Origin: Gammaproteobacteria bacterium
GTDB lineage: Bacteria; Pseudomonadota; Gammaproteobacteria; Steroidobacterales; Steroidobacteraceae
DNA length: 32,087 nucleotides
Reading direction: 5' to 3'
Assembly (NCBI GenBank): GCA_020029535.1
Contig: JAIBJM010000025.1
Span: 1 to 32,087 of the forward strand
Under the pieces are notes generated by a model, which saw only the letters and a program-made list of their open reading frames with translations, had not been told where the DNA came from and searched no databases. Within the stretch, counting starts at the first letter, position 1. Every line of letters starts with the position of its first letter. Both the position numbers and the translations under genes were made by a program. Below, in pieces: positions 6,170 to 13,183 of the stretch.

Positions 6170-6409
6170 ATGGTCAGGAATCTGGCAGAGATCGAGCGTG
6201 AGATCCCAGCGCTGTCGAATGCGGAGTGTTTGCGCTTGCTCAAGAGCTTGATAGACAGTCTCGATGGGCCACCCGATTCCGGTGCGGAGGCGGCATGGGA
6301 CCGGGTCGCGGGGCAGCGCCTGGATGAGGTGGAGACGGGTACTGCCAAGATCTACTCGGTGCAGGACGTCGTTGGCGAGGCGCGCAACCGTCTGAAGAAT
6401 GCTCGTTGA
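6170..6409 (+). CDS. Orphan antitoxin of the Unstab_antitox / addiction-module family
   Basis: The 79-residue product has the family pattern: LSNAECLRLLKSLIDSLDGP, then a conserved Trp region EAAWDRVAGQRLDEVETGTA, then VQDVVGEARNRL. In relatives this is the antitoxin half of a ParE/RelE module. Here no toxin gene follows; the next gene belongs to a different module. The start at ATG 6170 keeps the family's length, but there is no strong ribosome-binding site. The frame is also open upstream from a TTG at 6107. Confidence 0.75.
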   Translation: MVRNLAEIEREIPALSNAECLRLLKSLIDSLDGPPDSGAEAAWDRVAGQRLDEVETGTAKIYSVQDVVGEARNRLKNAR

Positions 6410-6521
6410 GATAACTGCAAGCTGGGAGTGCCGCACGGCGAAGCGCCTTTACTTGTGGTTCAGCCGTGTCGTTACGCCCCACTGACCGGCCTGGAGTAGA
6501 CTGGTGCCGCTGGAGGTACGT

Positions 6522-6740
6522 ATGGAAAAGTCACTGGTAAGTCGCGATCCTGAAGTGATGAGTGGAGCGCTGTGCTTCGCTGGTACCCGCGTACCCGTAA
6601 AAAATCTTTTCGACTACGTCGAGGGCGCCTCGACTTTGGACGATTTCCTCAACGACTTTCCGTCAGTGACACGTCAGCAGGCCATTTCCGTTCTTGAGGC
6701 GGCCCGGGAGCGCCTGACGGTCGATGCGACTGCTGCTTGA
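6522..6740 (+). CDS. DUF433 family antitoxin
   Basis: The 72-residue product is a DUF433 protein, a small helix-turn-helix domain with the motif GALCFAGTRVPVKNLFDYVEGASTLDDFLNDFPSV followed by the recognition-helix part TRQQAISVLEAARERL. DUF433 proteins act as antitoxins of DUF5615 PIN-like toxins. GGAGG lies 5 bases before ATG 6522, which fixes the start. The end overlaps the next gene by 17 bases, a coupling typical of this module. It is probably autoregulated. Confidence 0.9.
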   Translation: MEKSLVSRDPEVMSGALCFAGTRVPVKNLFDYVEGASTLDDFLNDFPSVTRQQAISVLEAARERLTVDATAA

Positions 6741-7050
6741 CGAGTCGGTTCCGCGCCGACTTCGACAGTCGTTGTCGGGACATGAAGTGCGAACGGTACT
6801 TGAAGTGGGCTGGTCAGGAATCAAAAACGGGAAGCTGTTGGCGCTGGCGGCGACTGAATTCGACGCTTTCATCACCGTCGACAAGAACTTGCCGTTTCAG
6901 CAGAACTTGGCGGTGCTGCCCATTGCCATTTTTGTGTTGGATGCCGTGTCAAACGAGCTGTCGGTTTTGTTGCCGCTGGTTCCGGAGTTGTTGAAACAAC
7001 TGTCTTCATTGCAGCCGCGAACCTATATTCGAGTGGCGAGTGGGGCATAA
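6724..7050 (+). CDS. DUF5615 PIN-like toxin
   Basis: The 108-residue protein is a DUF5615/Mut7-C-type PIN-like domain. It begins MRLLLDESVPRRL with the first acidic residue of the active site (D6) and has SGHEVRTVLEVGWSGIKNGKLLALA in the middle. The block DAFITVDKNLPFQQNL supplies a second conserved acidic residue in TVDKNL. These proteins are presumed RNases, counteracted by the DUF433 protein encoded just upstream and overlapping by 17 bases. Length and motifs look complete, so this is the one toxin-antitoxin pair in the cluster that appears intact. Confidence 0.88.
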   Translation: MRLLLDESVPRRLRQSLSGHEVRTVLEVGWSGIKNGKLLALAATEFDAFITVDKNLPFQQNLAVLPIAIFVLDAVSNELSVLLPLVPELLKQLSSLQPRTYIRVASGA

Positions 7051-7360
7051 CTCGGCGTTCTCGCTCTCCGCAGCGCATGCGGGATATCTTGGGCGCGTCT
7101 GGCGTTGTAATTGAAACCGCTGTCGTTCGATATCGCGGCCATTTGCGACGGGCTGGTGAGCCGTTGTCTACCTCGAAAGCAGCCACCTGACCGCCTTGGC
7201 GGGGCGTAAGTTTTTATGCCGCCAACTATTTGTATATACAAATAGAATTCGCACTTCCCGCGGTACTGCAACAGCAGGTGCTGAGCGATACGGAGGGGCA
7301 CGAAGGCAAACGCGAACGTGTTCCCCGGAAATTCACTGATTGCCTGACGAGGCGTTCATC
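7051..7360. other. 310-bp intergenic stretch with a 20-bp palindrome
   Basis: No gene is seen. The second half belongs to the duplicated segment and carries the palindrome at 7226-7245, followed by AGAATTCG. A GCCGCC-rich stretch (CCGCCTTGGCGGGGCG, 7191-7206) just before the palindrome has a short CCGCC/GGCGG dyad. Confidence 0.5.
7226..7245. promoter_or_regulatory. 20-bp perfect palindrome
   Basis: CTATTTGTATATACAAATAG is perfectly self-complementary. Its inner 14 bp occur again at 5783-5796, before the other copy of the same gene, and AGAATTCG follows both. It lies 115 bases before ATG 7361. An operator for a dimeric repressor is the simplest reading; it is not a LexA box. Confidence 0.55.
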
Positions 7361-7576
7361 ATGAGCACATCCCGCACCACGAAGCTGATCCATGAGGGGC
7401 AGTACGCGGCCGAGATCGAGGTCGAGCTGAGCCAGGACGATGGTGCCTGGGGCCCCTATCTGTCGCTGTCCGAGGCCCGGAAGCTGGACGAAGTGCGTCA
7501 GGCGTTGAAGCGAGGCGACCTGAAGAGCGCTGCGGCGCTTGGTCGCATCTACTCGCTCACGCCGATAGCCAGTTAG
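7361..7576 (+). CDS. Small conserved protein, possible antitoxin-like component
   Basis: This 71-residue protein has a basic N-terminus with KLIHEGQYAAEIEVELSQ, then GAWGPYLSLSEARKLDEVRQ, ALKRGDLKSAAALGRIY and a SLTPIA ending. I recognise this as a widespread family of small proteins found in cyanobacteria and proteobacteria in toxin-antitoxin-like settings, but I do not know a proven function. There is no signal peptide. ATG 7361 has GAGG upstream at a good distance and matches the start conserved in the duplicated copy. No obvious toxin partner follows; the next gene encodes an exported protein of another operon. Confidence 0.75.
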   Translation: MSTSRTTKLIHEGQYAAEIEVELSQDDGAWGPYLSLSEARKLDEVRQALKRGDLKSAAALGRIYSLTPIAS

Positions 7577-7682
7577 TCATTGCAAGCACGATTCTGGTAA
7601 CTGTCGGAGATTGTGCCGGCGGCTAACCCCGTCTCGCGTGCAGCTTCGTTTCACTCAGCAGGCACAACTGCTGGAGCTGACC

Positions 7683-8474
7683 ATGAAGCTGAAATCGGGG
7701 GTTTCCGTTGTCGTTGCGCTGGCCGCTGGGCTGGCGGGGCAGGCACAGGCGCTGGGTCGCCTGGCCGATGTGACCATCACCGATCGGGATACGGGTGCGA
7801 CGCTGGCGACGCACTACCACCGTGGTGAGTACTGGGTGGTGGGTGCGCCGGGGCATCGCTATGCGGTGTCCATCAACAGTCGCGCGGCGGAGCGTCTGCT
7901 GGCGGTGACGGCGGTGGATGGGGTGAACATCATCTCGGGGCAGACGGCGGGCTGGGGTCAGACGGGTTATGTGTTCTATCCCTGGCAGCGCTACGAACTT
8001 ACCGGCTGGCGCAAGAGTGATAGCGAGATCGCGGCGTTCGAGTTCACGGCGGCGCCGAATTCGTACGCGGCGCGCACCGGGCGGCCGCGCAATGTGGGTG
8101 TGATCGGTGTGGCGTTGTTCCGCGAGCGGCAGCTCGACCGCATCGCGTTGCGCGAGGAGGTGGCGCAGGCGGAGCGCGCGGATGCCAATGCGGCAGGTGC
8201 TGCCAGTCCGGCGGAGTCGGACAGTTTGAGGCGGCTCCCGGCCAGCCAGGCGCCGAAGCTGGGGACAGGGCATGGCCAGCGCGAGACTTCGCGTGTGGAG
8301 CGCACGGACTTCGAGCGCGCGCAGGACAAGCCGAACGAGGTCATCCGCATCCGTTACGACAGCTTCGACAATCTGGTGGCGATGGGGGTGATCCGCCGTT
8401 CGCGGCCGGTGTCGCCGCAGCCGGAGGCCTTCCCGGAGACACCGTTCGCGCGCTACGTGCCCGATCCGCGATAA
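7683..8474 (+). CDS. Exported protein of unknown function, first gene of an ECF sigma operon
   Basis: From ATG 7683 (GGAG 6 bases upstream) the protein has 263 residues. It starts with a signal peptide, MKLKSGVSVVVALAAGLAGQ, probably cut after AQA. The folded part up to about residue 155 is rich in beta strands and aromatic residues (ATHYHRGEYWVVGAPGHRYA, GYVFYPWQRYELTGWR, VGVIGVALFRE). A low-complexity Ala/Glu/Arg linker follows, then a short conserved C-terminus (NEVIRIRYDSFDNLVAMGVI). No enzyme motif is visible. It ends 8 bases before the sigma factor gene. An envelope protein tied to the signal sensed by that sigma factor is an inference. Confidence 0.75.
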   Translation: MKLKSGVSVVVALAAGLAGQAQALGRLADVTITDRDTGATLATHYHRGEYWVVGAPGHRYAVSINSRAAERLLAVTAVDGVNIISGQTAGWGQTGYVFYPWQRYELTGWRKSDSEIAAFEFTAAPNSYAARTGRPRNVGVIGVALFRERQLDRIALREEVAQAERADANAAGAASPAESDSLRRLPASQAPKLGTGHGQRETSRVERTDFERAQDKPNEVIRIRYDSFDNLVAMGVIRRSRPVSPQPEAFPETPFARYVPDPR

Positions 8475-8482
8475 TTCCCGGC

Positions 8483-9028
8483 ATGAGCGTCGCCGAATCC
8501 GACGAAGCCCTGATGCAACGCTTCGCGGCCGGCGACGCTCCGGCTTTTGACACGCTGTATCAGCGCCACGAAATGAAGCTGTGGCGTTACCTGAAGCGCA
8601 GCGTCGGCGAGCAGGCCACCGCCGATGAGCTGATGCAGGAGGTGTGGTTCACGGTGGCGCGCGAGGCGCCGCGCTACCGGCCGGTGGCGAAGTTCACCAC
8701 CTGGCTGTTCACGCTGGCGCATCACCGGCTGATCGATCACTGGCGTACGCGCCACCCGCACGCTCCGCTGGAAGCGGTGGAGGAGTTGATCGAAGACGAC
8801 AGCCCGACGCCGCTGCAGCAATTGCAGAGTCAGCAGCATGCCGCGGCGCTGCTGGCCGCGGTGGAGCAACTGCCGGCGGAGCAGCGCGCTGCCTTTCTGC
8901 TGCAGGCCGAAGGCGAGATGAGCGTGGAGGAGATTGCCTCGACCATGGGCGCAAGTTTCGAAACCACCAAGAGCCGTCTGCGCTATGCGCGGGCGCGTCT
9001 GCGGCAATTGCTGCAGGAGTGTGTGTGA
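8483..9028 (+). CDS. ECF-type RNA polymerase sigma factor
   Basis: The 181-residue protein has only regions 2 and 4 of sigma-70, as extracytoplasmic-function sigma factors do. Region 2 spans about residues 10-80: FAAGDAPAFDTLYQRH, DELMQEVWFTVAREAPRY and KFTTWLFTLAHHRLIDHWR. Region 4 spans about 130-178: LPAEQRAAFLLQAEGEMSVEEIA, then the helix-turn-helix and TTKSRLRYARARLRQLL. It directs RNA polymerase to a regulon that cannot be read from this window. Its stop overlaps the start of the next gene by one base, arguing for a sigma/anti-sigma pair. Confidence 0.93.
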   Translation: MSVAESDEALMQRFAAGDAPAFDTLYQRHEMKLWRYLKRSVGEQATADELMQEVWFTVAREAPRYRPVAKFTTWLFTLAHHRLIDHWRTRHPHAPLEAVEELIEDDSPTPLQQLQSQQHAAALLAAVEQLPAEQRAAFLLQAEGEMSVEEIASTMGASFETTKSRLRYARARLRQLLQECV

Positions 9029-9822
9029 TGGCCGATGACCCCTTGATCGAGAACTATCGACAGGCCAGCGCGCAGGATGCGAGCCGGCCCAGCGACGCGA
9101 CGCGCGCTGCGATCGCGGCCAGGGCGCGCGAGCTGACGGCGCGAGGGCGCGAGAGTGCGGCCACTGCGCAATTCGATACGCGAGTGCCGGCGGCGAATCA
9201 ATCGAGCTGGAAGATTCGCGCGGTGGCCGGGCTGGCAGTTCTGGCGGTGGGCGGCTCATTGTTCTGGCAGGTGTATCGCGACTATCCGGAGCAGTTGACG
9301 ACAACCGTTGCCGAACCCGCAGCGGATGTCGCCGGGCAGAAAGTTGAGAGTGATGTCTCGCGCCGGCGAGCGGCGCAACCGCCCGCGCAGCGAGCCGTGG
9401 AGTCCAAGGCATCCCCGGTTCGCGAAGAGGCGCGCGCCGATGCTGCCACCGGGGCATCGTTGGCAGAAGAAGTTGCGCCCGCTGCGCCAGCCGCCAGCCG
9501 CCAGGCATTGGACGCCTTGCGTACCGATGCGACCCTGGGCAGAACTCGCCCCGATGCAGCCGACATCCTGGCGCGCTACTTCGCGGACGCATCGACTACG
9601 GGCGAGTCGAATCTGTGGGCACTGCTCGATGCACGCGGTACGGTGCTGCGCACCGGTCGGCAGGCGTCAGCCGATCCGGCGGCGCTGAAGCGTTACCTTG
9701 AGGCGCGCTATCCGCGCATCGTCACGGCCGAGGTCGAAACGGAGACCGCCGACACTCAGCGCGGCACCTCGTTGATCCACTTCGTATGGTTGGCTACAGG
9801 TTCCCCGCTGCCGACGAACTAG
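9028..9822 (+). CDS. Probable membrane-anchored anti-sigma factor
   Basis: The 264-residue protein begins with a cytoplasmic part of about 65 residues (MADDPLIENYRQASAQDASR, with helical Ala/Arg stretches). One transmembrane segment, IRAVAGLAVLAVGGSLFWQV (about residues 66-85), comes next, then a long Ala/Glu/Pro-rich periplasmic linker and a C-terminal domain (about 165-264). This topology, the one-base overlap with the sigma gene and the short N-terminus suggest it holds the ECF sigma factor inactive at the membrane. I see no zinc-binding HxxxCxxC motif, so it is not a classical ZAS-type anti-sigma. Role inferred mainly from position and topology. Confidence 0.7.
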   Translation: MADDPLIENYRQASAQDASRPSDATRAAIAARARELTARGRESAATAQFDTRVPAANQSSWKIRAVAGLAVLAVGGSLFWQVYRDYPEQLTTTVAEPAADVAGQKVESDVSRRRAAQPPAQRAVESKASPVREEARADAATGASLAEEVAPAAPAASRQALDALRTDATLGRTRPDAADILARYFADASTTGESNLWALLDARGTVLRTGRQASADPAALKRYLEARYPRIVTAEVETETADTQRGTSLIHFVWLATGSPLPTN

Positions 9823-9892
9823 GAAGGCGTGGATCAGCACCGCGCAGCCTCAATCAGGCAGCAACGGTCTCGATGCAGCCAGGTGTCTGAGC

Positions 9893-11227
9893 TCAGTTTC
9901 CCTCCAGCTGCGCCTTCACCGATGCGATGCGCTCGGCGATGAACGCTCGCAGCGGTGGGCCGCTGTGAGCGCCCCAGCCGCCGTCGAATGAAGCTGTGGT
10001 GTCCGGCGCCGGGGACCGGGCAAAGTTGGCCTCGAAGGCCGACAGGCTCATGGTGTCATCGCGTTTCACTGAATCGCGGATTCGTGCGGCGATTCGGCGC
10101 ATCTGGGGTTCGATGCGCGCCAGCGAGAAGTTGTCGGCCAGCATCCTGCGCAGGATGGCATCGTAGCGGGCACGCAGGCCGGCATTGGCCAGCACGCGCT
10201 CGGCCAGCGGAAAGTTCCCGCGAACCGAGGGACGATGAATGCTGAGGTTGACGTCGCCGGCGCGGAAGGTACCGAAGGACTCATTCATATCCCACGGCAG
10301 CCACACAATCCTGTGGGTACCGGGATGCATGGTAAGCAGGTAGTTGTGGTCCATGGCCAGCGGGCTGTCGGTGTTGACCAGCATTACCTCGGCGGCCAGG
10401 AAATGCAGGAATTCCTCCACGTCGAGAAATTCATCCAGCCGCTTCGCGAACTCTTCGTCACCCGCCCGGTTCAGGAATTGAATGAAGGCGGCGATGCGTG
10501 CCACGTCATCGGGCCGCGACGTGATACGGATGCCGTAGGGTTCCACATAGTCGCGCCAATCTGCGCCAAGGGCTGGCATGCCGAACAGGTTCTCAGGCTT
10601 GGCGAGCACGCCCACCTTGCTGTTCCAGCGTTCTGTGAAGAAATGCTGGTCGATGTCTTCGATCACGCTGAACAGGCCGGCATACTTATGCTGGTATTCG
10701 CCGGGCACCGTGAGGTACACCTCGGCGAAGGCGGTACGTGGCACCGGCACGCCGGCACGCCGGAACACATCGTAAGAGAGCGCCTCGCGCATGCCGCTGG
10801 GGTCGAAGGCATTGTTGTTGAGGTGGAGCTCGACCTGGCCGAAGAAGCGCCGGCCTTTCTGCGCATCGTTGAAGTCCAGCTTCAATGAACGCTTGAGCTC
10901 GCTGGGCGCCCCTCGATAGCTGGAGTTGCCCTTGTAGCGCACGCTGATCATGCCCCAATCGCGGCCATTGAACCGCAGCATGGCCGGCACCTTGGTGTAG
11001 TCGCTGGCCGTCGCATCGCGCCCCCAGCCGCGGCGCGCGCCCGGCATGCGTGCGAAATCGCCGGGCGCAATGGTCAATTCGAAGCGATGCAGCCGGTCAT
11101 TGCCAAAGAAATCGGCCGCGCCATGCGCTGTGGCGTCGGGAGGTGCAGTCGGCACCACGCTGCTGCCCGAGCCCACGGTGGTGAGCGCCATCAGCATCGC
11201 GAGCAAGACAGGTCGGGACAAGCGCAT
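9893..11227 (-). CDS. CotH kinase family protein, secreted
   Basis: The 444-residue protein starts with a signal peptide (MRLSRPVLLAMLMALTTVGS) and then matches the CotH kinase family: early strand FELTIAPGDFARM, VRYKGNSSYRG and SLKLDFND, then REALSYDVFRRAGVPVPRTAFAEV, GLFSVIEDID, and late MDHNYLL with IVWLPWDMNESF, the acidic motif near the active site. CotH proteins are atypical protein kinases first studied in Bacillus spore coats; relatives in non-sporulating bacteria are exported and their targets are unknown. It stands alone on the minus strand, convergent with the anti-sigma gene and divergent from the cupin gene. A short dyad (11231-11249) lies just upstream of its start. Confidence 0.88.
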   Translation of the reverse strand: MRLSRPVLLAMLMALTTVGSGSSVVPTAPPDATAHGAADFFGNDRLHRFELTIAPGDFARMPGARRGWGRDATASDYTKVPAMLRFNGRDWGMISVRYKGNSSYRGAPSELKRSLKLDFNDAQKGRRFFGQVELHLNNNAFDPSGMREALSYDVFRRAGVPVPRTAFAEVYLTVPGEYQHKYAGLFSVIEDIDQHFFTERWNSKVGVLAKPENLFGMPALGADWRDYVEPYGIRITSRPDDVARIAAFIQFLNRAGDEEFAKRLDEFLDVEEFLHFLAAEVMLVNTDSPLAMDHNYLLTMHPGTHRIVWLPWDMNESFGTFRAGDVNLSIHRPSVRGNFPLAERVLANAGLRARYDAILRRMLADNFSLARIEPQMRRIAARIRDSVKRDDTMSLSAFEANFARSPAPDTTASFDGGWGAHSGPPLRAFIAERIASVKAQLEGN

Positions 11228-11381
11228 CGGTCAGGATCCGGATCACTGATGAGTTGACGATACCCCAGCCTGTGTACGAGGGGTATATCAGCCCGACTCG
11301 GGCACGTCCTTTGCCAGATCCACGGCAACAGTCGTAGCATCTGGGCGCCGACATCCACACCATATGAGGCCAGGGGAGCAC

Positions 11382-11789
11382 ATGAGGCAGCAGACACCGA
11401 ACATCCGCATCGTTGCCATGGCAATTGCGACATTCATGGTTGCGATGGCGTCGCGGTCCCATGCGCAGGCAGGCATTGAACGGAAAACCCTGCTCCAGCA
11501 GGACCTCGCCATCCCCGGTCATGAGACACGTCTCGTGGAGGCCACCCTGGCTGCGGGGGCGCGCGAGGGGAAACATTCCCACCCTGGCACGCTCATTGTT
11601 TACATCCTCGAAGGGCAGCTCACTTTCGAGCTGGCAGGAATGCCGACGAAAACACTGAAGGCGGGGGATTCGATTCTTGTTACCCCGGGTCAGGTGCACG
11701 AAGGCATCAACAATGGCCGCGTACCGGTCAAGCTGGTGGCTACTTTCATCGTCGAGAAAGGAAAGCCGCTCACAACGCCGGCGTCGTAG
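11382..11789 (+). CDS. Secreted cupin-domain protein
   Basis: The 135-residue product has a signal peptide (IVAMAIATFMVAMASRSHAQA) and a single cupin barrel: LAAGAREGKHSHPGTLIVYILEG carries the first motif with metal-binding His pair HSH, and AGDSILVTPGQVHEGINNG is the second motif with its own His. It probably binds a metal in the periplasm. GGGGAG 5 bases before ATG 11382 fixes the start; an upstream in-frame ATG at 11364 is less likely. The next gene, a flavin monooxygenase, begins 6 bases after its stop, so they are likely cotranscribed, though one is exported and the other cytoplasmic. Substrate unknown. Confidence 0.85.
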   Translation: MRQQTPNIRIVAMAIATFMVAMASRSHAQAGIERKTLLQQDLAIPGHETRLVEATLAAGAREGKHSHPGTLIVYILEGQLTFELAGMPTKTLKAGDSILVTPGQVHEGINNGRVPVKLVATFIVEKGKPLTTPAS

Positions 11790-11795
11790 ACCAAA

Positions 11796-13001
11796 GTGAC
11801 CAAAGTGCGAATCGCGATTGTGGGAGGCGGCCTCGGCGGGCTCGCCGCGGCTCTTTTCCTCCGGCGGGCCGGGCTGGAGGCGATCGTCTACGAGCAGGCC
11901 ACGCAACTGCGCGAGGTCGGGGCCGGAATCGTGGTGGCCCCCAACATGGTCAGACTGCTGGATGCACTCGGGCTCGCCGACAGGCTGTCGTCATCGGCCG
12001 TTCGCCTGGAGGGGGCATGGGAGTTCCGGCGCTGGCAGGACGGCCGGGTGCTGTTCGCCCAACTGATGGGGGAGGAATGTGTACGTCTCTATGGCACGCA
12101 TTGCTATGTTGCCCATCGGGCCGACCTGCTGAAGCTGTTGCTGCAGGCGCTACCGGACGACGCGATCCGGCTGGATCACTGCTGCGTCGAGGTCCGTCAG
12201 AACGAGAACGAAGCGGAACTCACCTTCGCCACCAGAACCGGCCGGAAGACGAAAGTCACTGCGGACGTGGTGATCGGTGCGGACGGTATCCACTCGGTCA
12301 TCAGGCCGGCCGTCGCCGCAGAGGTCGATTCGCGCTTTTCCGGTATGTGCGCGTTTCGTTGTCTGGTGCCGGCCGAAGATGCGCCCGAGATGGCGCTCCG
12401 GCCGGTCCATACAGTGTGGTTCGGGCCGGGTCGCCATCTGGTGCAGTACCCGATCTCGGGTGGGCGCCTGATCAATGTCGTCGCGATCGTTCCGGCCGGC
12501 GACTGGCGCACCGAATCGTGGACCACCGACGGCGAGATTCCGGATCTGATCAAGGAGTTCGAAGGCTGGGACCCTCGCCTGCATCAGTTGCTCAATTCGG
12601 CGCGCTCTACCAAGCGGTGGGCCTTGTACGACCGATATCCACTCGAGCGGTGGATTGCGGGACGCATCGCGCTGCTCGGGGATGCCGCCCACGCCATGTT
12701 GCCGTTTCTCGGGCAGGGCGCGGCGCAGGCATTCGAGGACGCCTTTGTGCTCGCCGAATGCCTGAAGAATGCCGACCGGAATTCGCTGTCGCATGCGCTG
12801 CAGCGCTACGAGGCCATCCGCCAGCCGCGCGCCAACCAGATCCAGGTGGCGAGCCGTGGCCGGGAGGTGCGGTACCACCTGGACGACGGCCCGGAGCAGC
12901 AAGAACGGGATTCCCGGTTCGCCGGCGGCGATCCTCTCCGCGAGAGCGCCTGGCTCTACGGTCACGATCTGCAAGCCGATCTGAGGTCCGGCGTCGATTG
13001 A
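11796..13001 (+). CDS. FAD-dependent aromatic-ring monooxygenase (salicylate/3-hydroxybenzoate hydroxylase-like)
   Basis: This 401-residue single-component flavoprotein monooxygenase has all three fingerprints of the family. The N-terminal Rossmann motif is IAIVGGGLGG (residues 7-15). The DG motif GADGIHSVIR (161-170) contacts FAD and NADPH. The GD motif is ALLGDAAHAMLPFLGQG (292-308). It most resembles enzymes that hydroxylate salicylate or 3-hydroxybenzoate using NAD(P)H and O2; the substrate cannot be told from sequence. It starts with GTG 6 bases after the secreted cupin gene. No other aromatic-degradation genes are nearby, so a catabolic role is unsupported by context. Confidence 0.9.
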   Translation: MTKVRIAIVGGGLGGLAAALFLRRAGLEAIVYEQATQLREVGAGIVVAPNMVRLLDALGLADRLSSSAVRLEGAWEFRRWQDGRVLFAQLMGEECVRLYGTHCYVAHRADLLKLLLQALPDDAIRLDHCCVEVRQNENEAELTFATRTGRKTKVTADVVIGADGIHSVIRPAVAAEVDSRFSGMCAFRCLVPAEDAPEMALRPVHTVWFGPGRHLVQYPISGGRLINVVAIVPAGDWRTESWTTDGEIPDLIKEFEGWDPRLHQLLNSARSTKRWALYDRYPLERWIAGRIALLGDAAHAMLPFLGQGAAQAFEDAFVLAECLKNADRNSLSHALQRYEAIRQPRANQIQVASRGREVRYHLDDGPEQQERDSRFAGGDPLRESAWLYGHDLQADLRSGVD

Positions 13002-13026
13002 ATCCCCGCCCCGCGACCACTAGACT
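12998..13026 (+). promoter_or_regulatory. Candidate sigma-70 promoter for the bTHX gene
   Basis: TTGAAT (12998-13003) and TAGACT (13021-13026) are spaced by 17 bases, each matching consensus at 4 of 6 positions. The -35 overlaps the stop codon of the monooxygenase gene. It would give a leader of about 28 bases before the GTG at 13061, allowing the ribosomal protein gene to be expressed apart from the upstream gene. Confidence 0.45.
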
Positions 13027-13060
13027 CCCCCCGCGCATTCAGCGTCATCAGGAGTCAACA

Positions 13061-13180
13061 GTGGGCAAGGGCGATCGCAAGACACGTCGGGGCAAGATTT
13101 ACGCAGGTTCGTTCGGCAAGTCGCGGCCGAAGGATCCTTCCAAGAACAAGCCTGCGGCCAAGAAGACCACTCGCAAGTAA
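13061..13180 (+). CDS. 30S ribosomal protein THX (bTHX)
   Basis: A 39-residue, very basic protein: MGKGDRKTRRGKIYAGSFGK, then SRPKDPSKNKPAAKKTTRK. The opening GKGDxKTxRGKIxxGxxGxxR is the signature of the small bTHX family, which sits in the 30S subunit near the top of the head and stabilises 16S rRNA packing. It starts with GTG; AGGAG lies 6 bases before it. Such a short gene is easily missed by gene callers. The stop is followed after 3 bases by the ABC transporter ATPase gene, so translation may be coupled, though the functions look unrelated. Confidence 0.9.
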   Translation: MGKGDRKTRRGKIYAGSFGKSRPKDPSKNKPAAKKTTRK

Positions 13181-13183
13181 CCC

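Larger units (their letters stand above)
7183..7576 (+). repeat. Segment duplicated at 5737-6086 (intact copy)
   Basis: This is the partner of the segment at 5737-6086. Here both the palindrome and the small gene are complete. The copies lie about 1.45 kb apart in direct orientation, with the orphan antitoxin and the DUF433/DUF5615 pair between them. Confidence 0.75.

Noticed and set aside
6440-6490. Possible attC core near CGTTACGCC
   Set aside because: GTTACGC does not fit GTTRRRY and there is no left core at a suitable distance.
7041-7110. Possible further attC after the DUF5615 gene (GCATAAC ... CGTTGTAATT)
   Set aside because: The left motif fails RYYYAAC and the right one fails GTTRRRY; the two sides do not pair.
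7226-7245. LexA/SOS box
   Set aside because: The CTGT-N8-ACAG arrangement is absent; only the TATATA centre is shared.
9887-9896. Palindrome CTGAGCTCAG at the end of the CotH gene
   Set aside because: Ten bases, overlaps the coding end, no U-run; likely chance.
11254-11289. Promoter TTGACG ... TATATC before the cupin gene
   Set aside because: The spacer is 24 bases, well outside the usual 16-19.
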